NCBI GenBank assembly: GCA_030581615.1
Contig: JAKTTT010000010.1
Span: 1-64,000, forward strand
DNA from: Alloascoidea africana
Taxonomy: Eukaryota; Ascomycota; Alloascoideomycetes; Alloascoideales; Alloascoideaceae
DNA: 64,000 bases
Direction: 5' to 3'
Below are positions 32,416-40,089 of the stretch, one piece after another. Both the position numbers and the translations under genes were made by a program. Under the pieces are notes generated by a model that worked only from the letters and a program-made list of their open reading frames with translations, ran no database searches and had not been told where the DNA came from. The number at the start of each line of letters is the position of its first letter. The first letter of the stretch is position 1.

Positions 32416-33536
32416 ACGTAGTGCACATGCGAGCTGCTCACCCCAGAGAGCTGATCACTTCCCACAACCTATCTTAATATAACAGACAATTAAAACACAA
32501 CCACAATAAAAATCTACTCGTTATTACCCTTATCTGAATCTCCAGAAATTTCTACATCTTCTGTACAAGTTCGCGAATTATGACCAGCTTTCTCGCAAGT
32601 ACGACATCGCCGAACAGCCGCCGCAGCTCGCCTCGACCGACTACCAGATTGCCTTGTTTCATGAGCTACCTGCTTATCAACAATCTCCTTCTGAGCTATA
32701 AAGTCTTGACCTTCCCTTTCAGAAAGGGCTCCTCCTTGTCGTGTCTTTTCAGCCCTTCGGCGCTTGCTAGGTCTCTCATAAGCCTCGCGAAGTGACTTGA
32801 ACTCAGCACGCAGGAGGGCCATCTGGTGCATCAAAGACTGGGTTCCTTCAACAATCATCTCAACAGCTTCATCAACTGATGTTGGAGAGCTGCTCTGGTG
32901 CCGGGAAATTCGATCTTTGATGTAGGCAGACTGTGAAGCGCCCGTGGAAGGGTCTGTGGTGTCGAAGAGATCCAAGTTGGAAGGATTCGCATCAGCAACA
33001 CCATCCTTGGCTCTCATATTCGCCACAAGCTGAAACCACTCGTTTATCGCATCTGGATCTTCGAATTGAGCCCTCTGGTTGCCGTTAGCGCGATTAAAGC
33101 GTGTCTTGAGCTCTGGTTGTCGCTTTACGAAGTGTGTAGCCCAGTGCTTCCCGACTCGTCCGCCCTCACGCTCTGCGAGCAGGAGATTGGCCATATCTTC
33201 AACGCGAGAGAGGCGGGGAGTAAATCCACGGGCATCCAGGTCAAGAATGAACTTGACTAGAGTATCCTCTTCTAGCTGGGTCAACCGCATCGAATTGGCA
33301 GGAATATCAGCGCGAGCGCGTCGTCCGTTCATTCTGGCACTTAAGGTTGTATTACTGACAGAGTAGATCCGGGCTGCTTTCCGGATGCTAAGTTTTGGGT
33401 CTCGTTTGATAGCCTGGATGGCAAGGAGGAGATTGGCTTCTTTAGAATTTGAAGACATGTTATGTGGCAGACGAAATAGTTATGTAAGGAGTTTGGCAGA
33501 ATTGTGGAAAGTGAGCAGCTCGTATGTGAACTACGT
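32416..33536 (-). mobile_element. Pogo-type DNA transposon, internally deleted, with TIRs and TA target duplication
   Basis: A 1121-bp element bounded by 26-bp terminal inverted repeats (32416-32441 and 33511-33536) that match at 24 of 26 positions and begin ACGTAGT. TA dinucleotides flank both ends (32414-32415 and 33537-33538), the target duplication of the Tc1/mariner/pogo superfamily. It holds one intact minus-strand ORF with pogo/Fot1-type DNA-binding domains. Full fungal pogo elements are about 1.8-2 kb, so roughly 0.7 kb is missing, corresponding to the DDE catalytic domain. Well-kept TIRs suggest recent mobility, in trans. Confidence 0.88.
32514..33458 (-). CDS. Pogo-type protein with CENP-B-like DNA-binding domains but no DDE domain
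   Basis: 314-residue intact frame. Residues about 8-45 form a psq-type helix-turn-helix (AIKRDPKLSIRKAARIYSVS). Residues about 55-120 form a CENP-B/Tc5-type helix-turn-helix (FTPRLSRVEDMANLLLAE and GKHWATHFVKRQPEL). Then, instead of the DDE catalytic domain and its YNFDETGF motif, the chain passes near residue 160 straight into the family's C-terminal part: a segment ending IKDRISRHQ, a helix, a basic KRRR patch and a CX2CX4HX4C zinc knuckle (CRTCEKAGHNSRTC). The reading frame is preserved across the missing domain. It should still bind the element's ends but not cut DNA. It might repress transposition or be on the way to domestication, both inferences. Confidence 0.82.
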   Translation of the reverse strand: MSSNSKEANLLLAIQAIKRDPKLSIRKAARIYSVSNTTLSARMNGRRARADIPANSMRLTQLEEDTLVKFILDLDARGFTPRLSRVEDMANLLLAEREGGRVGKHWATHFVKRQPELKTRFNRANGNQRAQFEDPDAINEWFQLVANMRAKDGVADANPSNLDLFDTTDPSTGASQSAYIKDRISRHQSSSPTSVDEAVEMIVEGTQSLMHQMALLRAEFKSLREAYERPSKRRRAEKTRQGGALSEREGQDFIAQKEIVDKQVAHETRQSGSRSRRAAAAVRRCRTCEKAGHNSRTCTEDVEISGDSDKGNNE

Positions 33537-33610
33537 TAATGTATAAGCTTGGGCTTCGTTTTGTGGCGGGGTAAGTACGATGTAAGGTCCCCTTAACTTA
33601 CAAAACAGCT

Positions 33611-33763
33611 TCAATACTTGTTGGTATTGTCATGTTTTGACAAAACTTTCAATTCTTTCAAATTGGTGATGCTAGCTGCAGGCGTTGAATATGTTTCGAG
33701 CTCCATTCTCAAATGTTTCCAAAGACTCTCAATTGGATTTAGATCTGGAAATTGAGCAGTCAT
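33611..33763 (-). mobile_element. Tc1/mariner transposase C-terminal fragment
   Basis: A 50-codon minus-strand frame reads the DDE-region hallmark QFPDLNPIESLWKHLR followed by a Tc1-like C-terminal tail and a stop. Only the third-acidic-residue region survives. The upstream part of the transposase is gone, replaced by an unrelated gag-like fragment. Downstream, a G-rich segment at about 33545-33600 could hold the terminal repeat. The pogo element ends less than 80 bp away. Confidence 0.75.
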
Positions 33764-33766
33764 GCT

Positions 33767-34065
33767 AAAGCCTTAAAATGATACGTTTCAAGCCTTTTCT
33801 TGGTCTTAGCGATTGCATTTGTTTCTCCAAGATTTAAAGCCAGATCATCCCTTCCGTATAAAACTAATTTCTCGTTAGGATCGAGGAAACGCCCGTATCC
33901 CAAAGATCGCATTGAACCCCTCAAAGAGTATTCCCAACTTTTTAGGTTTGTGGTTTTGGCGGTAATCTTGGGTAGGCTTTTGATGTAGACCGTTACATCT
34001 TGAACGCCAGCATCGCTACCATATCGGGATTGGGTGCTTTGAAGTTGCTTTGCAAGCAGAGACAT
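33767..34065 (-). mobile_element. Copia-type gag-like fossil fragment
   Basis: A short minus-strand open stretch with a gag N-terminal-like pattern (SLPKITAKTTNLKSWEYSLR), as seen in Ty1/copia elements. It is a piece of a broken element. Family placement is by pattern only. Confidence 0.5.
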
Positions 34066-35358
34066 AAGTTCCTCGACACTAAAAGAAGTCTTGGGCGAGA
34101 TCTGGAGAGGAGGCGAAGGATATGACGAATCTATGAGAGCAAATTATCAAGAAACTAAAGAAAACGAAAGAATTTGTATTCGATAACCCTAGAAAATTAT
34201 GGGAAATATATCACTACACATCAACATCTGTGAGTGAGAAGCAACCAACATACCACAAAAGGCCGAGAAAAGAAAAATCAAATGGTGCATTGTGCATGCA
34301 TGCCTATCACCAACAAATTCTTATCGATGAAAACTTACATCGGGTTCTGTGAAGAATTCTATCATTCTTATCTTAAAATAAGTTTAATTACAAGAGAGAT
34401 ACTCAGCAAAACGGGTTTAACATTATTCTCAAGGTCAACTATTCCAATATTTTTGAAATCCAGGGGTGGCAAGTTAACAATCAGGAGAAGATTAGCACTT
34501 CAACACCGTTCAGATTCTGATAAATCTTTTTAATGGCATTACCAGCAGTGTGTTCATTCACCCAGTCCTAACCAGATTTCTGGATTTAAATATGAGACCA
34601 GACACACAAGGCAAAACCAGGCATTGCGGAAAACTCTAAAACTTAACAGTTGACAACTGTGAAAGAGTGATGTAATCTGACGAGTCAAGAATTAACATAC
34701 TGGCCTTAGATGGGGAAAAATGGTAATGGGAAAGGGAAGAAAAATGAAAGAGTAAAAAGTGGTGTTTTCGGAAATTCAGATTGACGATGTTTTTGATCTG
34801 GAGTCATTGTTCTGGGGAAGAAGTTCGGTTTTATTACAGGTTTCAAGTAAAGTTGATGGCCAGTAGTTTAATATTTTGGAGAAGAAGCTGCTAGGTTTTC
34901 TAATGAAAAAAGAGAAGTAGAGAATGTCATTTTCCAGAAAGATAGGGAATTAAAATTAACAGATTTAAAATGGGACAATGGCAATCTCAATTTTCAGATT
35001 TATACTCAGTCTAAAATTGTTTTCTATTTCAATAGCGATAGCTTAATGAGTATTCAGAACTACCTTCTGGCATCACCAAACCTCAAACAAGAATTGTCCA
35101 CGTTTGAAAAGCACTGTCTGTATCTTTTTGTTTGCATTTTAATTGAGAACGCGCCAATGATAATTGATGACAAATTATAGGAAATTTGGATTTATACTGG
35201 TTACTGGTGAGTTTACTATATGGGACTTAATTTATCGTATTTTGATCTGCAGCAAAATGAACACTCGGTCAAGAAATACAATTCTTGCTTAAGTAGCCAT
35301 TGAACACCAAAAATAATTCAACTATACTACAGTATACTCTTAAGATCCATAGGCTAAA
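34066..35358. other. AT-rich repeat-island spacer, no gene seen
   Basis: About 1.3 kb between two retroelement fragments. No ORF with protein-like composition was found. It may contain more decayed element sequence that cannot be recognised by eye. Confidence 0.4.
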
Positions 35359-37250
35359 CTATAAGACTAAAACCAAATTCCTGGCTATAAAAATGGAGGA
35401 GTGGTGGTGGTCCACCAGCGCTGATTCCAAAGCAGATAGGTCCAACAGCTCATCGGAGTTAAGCGTTGCAGCTGCCCATTGTTCTTCAGTTCCTGACCGA
35501 TCATAACTAAGTCTCGTAGGCTGCTGCAGGTGCCCCGCTGAGCGTAGTACTCGCGTAGAATCTGGTTGACTTGATAACGGTGTCTTTTTGTTTGAAGAAT
35601 TTTGTTGCTGGTTAAGAGCTTCCTTGATCTTATGTATAAGCACAGGTGGATAATCATCAGCCACATCCTTGAAAGCAAGCAGTTGGTTGTGAATGGCTTC
35701 GTCTAGTGCGAAGATCGCAGTTCTATCAGTTGCTCCTTTGAATAACATTGGGAACGATATATGATGGAAAAATTGTTCATTCCTCGAAGTTATAATGGAG
35801 ATGGTAATCGTTCACTTTGAGGCTCTGGGAAACTCCAAGGTTAGAATTCTTCTCTCGGATGGTGGAGGTGAATTCGCAAACACGGACATAACCAAATTCT
35901 GCGAGCTTCATTTGGTCAAACAAGTCTTTACAAGCTTGTGTGGTCCATTCAAGTCCTCTATGCACAAAAAGCTGTATGTACTTACCTGTGTTGACCTATT
36001 CTCACCACTTCAGGCATTACATACCTTTAAAGGATAAAAACATAAGGCCAGTCATTGCTCAGGTAGGTAGTGGACAAAAAGCGTTATGTACTTACGTGTG
36101 TTGACTTATTCACACACTACAGGTACTACCTCCCTGGGCGATGATTGGCCTTATGTTTTTATCCTTTAAAGGTATGTAGTGCCTGAAGTGTGTGTATAGG
36201 TCGACACAGGTCAGTATATAGAGCTTTTTGTGGATGGATGACTTGAGAGGTCCACACAAATCAAGTGCCAGGACCTGGTTTTTTTCGCTGCTGGATTTCT
36301 GAACTGCTTTGTGAATTATGTGCTTGGTGGCATTCGCTGTTTTACAAAATAAGCAAATGTCATTGGACTTGTGACTTGGCTTCAGACCTTCGATCAAATG
36401 ATTTTCAATCAGTTTGTCAATGGTAGTCCTGCCTACATGTCCAAGACGAGTATGAAGAGGATCAGAGACGCGAAATGCAGCAAAAATTTGTTTTTGTGTT
36501 GAAAAAGGACGATCAAAAGAATCTGGAGAGGAGGTGGTGGAATGTTGGTTAATAATGGGATAGAGTAAAAGTCTGTCGACGTGTGACAGTTTGCCAGATA
36601 TAAAGCCTTTGGTGACTTCTGAATATAGTGAACTGTATATACCATGATGATTGGTTAAGGAGGCCTGAATAGACGATAGAAAATGAGATTCTGACAAGAT
36701 AATAAAAGGCATATGTGGTAAAAAATAAACTTCGTCAATAGTACTAGAAGAAATGCTTTGGTTATGAAAAGAATCAGGAAACAAAACAGCCATAGAGCCA
36801 ACATGATAAGAGGAAATTTTGGTATTCATAAATGTGGAGATTGACTTACCTTGAGGAATATATTTGATGTTGTGGAGGTAGCATATGTTGTTAGTGATTG
36901 TGAGTTGTGCACCTCCATCCATAAGAGCTTTGTGATATGAAAATAGGAACGATGAATTTGTTCCCGCTGGATAAAAGGGAATTTTCTTAAAGGGACTTTG
37001 AAAGTTTTTATATAATTTGGACTTCGACAACCGAGGGATTCTTGGGGCATTAGGGATGCCTCCCGTCGGGCGGCTTGGCTAGTTCCGCCACGAGCGAAGC
37101 TGTCAAAGAGGACTGACCTTCCACGATGTTATGTTCAACTTCGTCATCGTCATCATTCAAATCCAGGAGTGATCCATTCTCATCAACTACATTAGGATAA
37201 TTCTCATCCCGGACTCTGGACTCTCCTCCTGAACAGCATGTATAGATTTG
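35359..37250. mobile_element. Broken, scrambled copia-type LTR retrotransposon
   Basis: Fossil remains of a Ty1/copia element. Recognisable parts are a gag-like segment (35359-35748, minus), an integrase core piece (35795-36037, plus), and a longer minus-strand stretch (about 36110-37060) with a retroviral-type protease region, the gag-pre-integrase zinc-binding region (HTRLGHVGRTTI) and the start of integrase (LALDLCGP). An acidic segment continues to about 37250. Reverse transcriptase and RNase H are not seen. Parts lie in both orientations, so the element is broken in at least four places and rearranged. It is clearly old and non-functional. Intact LTRs were not identified. Confidence 0.75.
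35942..36258. repeat. Inverted repeat inside the copia fossil
   Basis: About 120 bp of integrase-derived sequence at 35942-36063 (plus) recurs in opposite orientation at about 36136-36258. A third, partial copy lies between them (about 36066-36125). This suggests two head-to-head element fragments or a local inversion-duplication after insertion. Confidence 0.65.
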
Positions 37251-37904
37251 TAACTGGACTTGAGGGATTGGGACTAATTAGATCTGATCACTATTCAACG
37301 GGAAAATTATAAGTATCCTAGTTTATCCACACTATGGGGGATGATGAATACGGATGTCTCTACCTCACAGTGTCAATGTTCCACAGAAACCGACACTCTT
37401 GACTGCTCAAAGCCAAGCTGAATCAATTGTTGACGATTTGATTTGAAACCCTCACTAAGATCCTTCTTTGGGCCCTCTGCGACGAATGAATATTTCAAAC
37501 GTCAATGTCAAGATAGTTGGTTTCGATCAGAAATGATAGCCAGAACGATTGGCTCTCGCAAGCTGGTTTCAAGACGCTCTCAAAGGATCTGCTAAGACTA
37601 CTTTTCCTTGTAGCTGACTCATTAATATACGATAGTAGATGAAAATGTCACTATGCATAGTTACCACAGGAAGCTGGGCTTCCTGTTCTGCTCTCTTCTC
37701 CTCATCTTTTGACATAGAAGAGTTCACATAAACACCCACGGTTTGAATCTTCTGTGAACGCATAGTAGGCGGCCCTTGCGATAACGGCTTCCCGGTTTCA
37801 GCCGAGGAATTCCTCTATTAAAGAGCCTAGTTCCTACATAGCCATAGAGGAATCATCGAGGAAGCGTGTGCATCTTGAACCTATTGCTTCCCGAACCCTT
37901 AAAG
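37251..37904. other. Repeat-island spacer
   Basis: No gene seen. The segment at 37268-37330 is related to one at 38784-38865 (see repeat entry). The 195-bp minus-strand ORF here has no recognisable domain. Confidence 0.4.
37268..37330. repeat. Dispersed repeat, copy A (pair with 38784-38865)
   Basis: Shares GATCTGATCACT, ATTCAACGG, ATTATAAGT and CTAG.TTATCC in order with copy B. Copy A lacks about 15 bp present in B. The start TGGGAC is compatible with an LTR end, but the family is unknown. Confidence 0.5.
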
Positions 37905-38700
37905 TATGATACCCGTATGCTAATGAGTCTGCAGAATCAGGAGGTGAGGATATACTTAGACGATATTGTTCATCCAGTGCTTGCCTGCTTTGGTGGCCAA
38001 GACTCTCGTGTGAGATATTATGCTTGTGAAAGCTTGTACAACATTGCAAAGGTGGCCAAGGGCGAGATTTTGCTCTATTTCAACGACATTTTTGATGTTC
38101 TTTGCAGAGTAAGTACTGTTATTGTTAATACACGATCTTGTGCCCAATTCTAACTGGCGTTAGTTATCTGTTGATGGAGTCGCCCGTTTTCACAAAGCTA
38201 CGGTTTCATCTACTGGAGCCAGAGCGTTATCCATACTTGTACAAATGTCTCTACGGAATTCTCATGTTGCTGCCCCAGTCAACAACGTTCAGCACTTTGA
38301 ACAATCGGCTTAATTGTGTCAGCGCTGTGGGGGTTTCTCGTCGGTGAGATCGAGACTAAAAGCCAAGGACGAGCCGGTATGGACCGCGCTGCTCAACCAG
38401 TTTAAGAGCACGCAGATGAAGCATGAGAAATTTAGACAGGCCAAAGCGGCAGGCACAAAATGGGCGCCAAGTCGAGAAGTTCCAACTTCGAACAGCTCAA
38501 AGCTGAGCTTGAAAGAGAATACTCCAATGGCGGCCAGCAATATGAAACTGGCGAACTCGGGGGGTCCTTTGGCTTCTGCAGCAGGTAAGAAGAAGGGAAA
38601 GTGGAGGATTCCTGGAAAGAAACCCTGGTATGTAATAAGTGGAAAAATTATTTTGTTATCTTATCATCTGAATTAAACATCCACCTTCATTGTTTCAATA
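37905..38700 (+). pseudogene. Shortened VAC14 duplicate
   Basis: 37905-38165 matches the end of VAC14 intron 2, exon 3 and intron 3 (parent about 29568-29835). From about 38172 it matches the 3' end of exon 4 and the start of the 3' UTR (parent about 31681-32225). About 1.85 kb between is missing, with a short shared CTG-TG at the junction. Introns are retained, so it arose as a DNA duplication, not by reverse transcription. Identity is about 98-99% outside indels. A 27-bp in-frame deletion lies near 38343, and the parental stop TAG reads TGG here. It has no start exon and cannot make Vac14. It lies in the same orientation about 8.3 kb downstream of the parental exon 3. Confidence 0.9.
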
Positions 38701-39599
38701 CATCAAAGCGATTCTCTATACACATGTGTTTTTAGACCAATTCCACTGGAAGGATTAGTAGCATTCCAGCACGGTCTGTCCATGGGACCAATCTGATCTG
38801 ATCACTGCCATTCAACGGAAAATAAAATATTTGTCTATGATTATAAGTGCCCTAGCTTATCCTCCTTTTGCCAACGACTGTTGAGGAAATATGGGTATGT
38901 ATGAAACCAAAACTTAATCACGAAGGAGAGATTTATTATATGCCCAGGGATCAACGCTTGAAATTCAGAAAGCGATTGATTGAGCTTGGCTTTATACATT
39001 AGAAGAATTGTTATCATTCTCCAGTTGCCTTGAAAACGCCAGCAAGGGTCCAGTTGTATCTGGTTGCACTTACACAATGGCTTTTCATGCTTGCCTTAGC
39101 GTAATTAGCGGAGTTTAGTCTGTTTTCGGGTCAGGTTTCATGTCAAGTATGCTGTATCTTTTTGGCAAAGTGCGAGCATACACACCAACGTAAACAGAAT
39201 TGAATCATGTTTGCAAGCTGAAGACTTTCTCCCAACGTGCGAGCGACTATCAAAATGTCACACGCCAAGTCATTCATGCGGCTTGAAACACAAATATCCA
39301 CGTACTCATTAATGTATAGTAACAGTCATGGGTGTAGTTGTTTTTTATTTCTGTATGGGTAGAACTCTACTTTTGGACCACTTGATGGCACAACATGGCA
39401 GGTATTTTTACGAAAGAGAGGGAAAAATTAATTTACGAGTATTTTTTTTGTTGTTATGCCTCATGACTCTAAATATCATCCATCGTCAAGGCTTTGGGGA
39501 ATGTGAGGATTCTTCAGTTCACTTTTGGGGTCTTCGGAATGATGCCTTGTGTTCAAAATGCGATTTATCCAGGCTATCGCACCTCTCTGGCAAAGCGTA
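38701..39599. other. Spacer with repeat copy B
   Basis: No gene seen. Copy B of a dispersed repeat lies at 38784-38865. The rest is AT-rich until base composition rises sharply at about 39600. Confidence 0.45.
38784..38865. repeat. Dispersed repeat, copy B (pair with 37268-37330)
   Basis: Direct-orientation relative of copy A, about 1.5 kb downstream. It contains GATCTGATCACTGCCATTCA and ATTATAAGTGCCCTAG. Because the VAC14 pseudogene lies between A and B, the pair may mark the ends of an inserted or duplicated block. Confidence 0.5.
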
Positions 39600-40000
39600 G
39601 GACTGAAACGTTCTGGAAGAAACAGGGAAGACCGCAGTGAAGACTCGCCCACGAAGAGCGCAGGCGACAATAATGGAAACCGCTCCATCAAAGACGAGCT
39701 TCGCGGGCAGAAAGACGGCCTTTGGTGCTGGACCAAAACTTGGTGCACGCCCATGCCGCCCAAGACAGCCAAGCCCAGGCCCAAGCCCAGGCCGAGAAGC
39801 CTTGTTTGGCGCCAGCCGGACACGGCCACGAGCCGCCCAGACGGCCACGAGCAGCCCCAGAGGGCCCCCGGACAGGCCGCCAGCCCGCCGTCGAGGCCTC
39901 CGAAAAGCGACTCTCGAGGGCCCGGTGAAGCGCCAAAAGGCGAGCGGTCTGGCGGTGAGTCGCGGCGCGCTGTGATTGGCTGGAGCCGTATCGTGTGTAG
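39600..40000 (+). promoter_or_regulatory. GC-rich island upstream of NHA1
   Basis: The base composition changes abruptly to GC-rich for about 400 bp, so long ORFs open in four frames without being genes. It contains a 12-bp tandem repeat (CAAGCCCAGGCC units at about 39767-39795). It ends in a CCAAT-type element (39972-39984, GTGATTGGCTGGA) about 105 bp before the NHA1 ATG. It most likely acts as promoter and upstream regulatory DNA. Confidence 0.6.
39972..39984 (-). promoter_or_regulatory. CCAAT box (inverted), NHA1 promoter
   Basis: GTGATTGGCTGGA contains ATTGG, the complement of CCAAT, the binding core of the Hap2/3/5 (NF-Y) complex. The same 13 bases recur at 53764-53776 upstream of the SREBP gene. 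Confidence 0.5.
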
Positions 40001-40020
40001 CTAGAGAGTAGTGCATGTGT

Positions 40021-40028
40021 TATTTAAG
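40021..40028 (+). promoter_or_regulatory. TATA-like element of NHA1
   Basis: TATTTAAG lies 69 bp upstream of the NHA1 ATG at 40090 and about 37 bp after the CCAAT element. Confidence 0.45.
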
Positions 40029-40089
40029 AATCTATCCCTGCGCCCAGGTGCTTTTTCTCCTAACCTCCATCAATTCGTACCAACAAAAA

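Noticed and set aside
39519-40016. Long ORFs in several frames upstream of NHA1
   Set aside because: They arise because the block is GC-rich and stop-poor. No frame has a family match and they overlap promoter elements of NHA1.
40015-40089. Upstream in-frame start of NHA1
   Set aside because: The frame begins in the TATA-like region and adds residues unlike Nha1.
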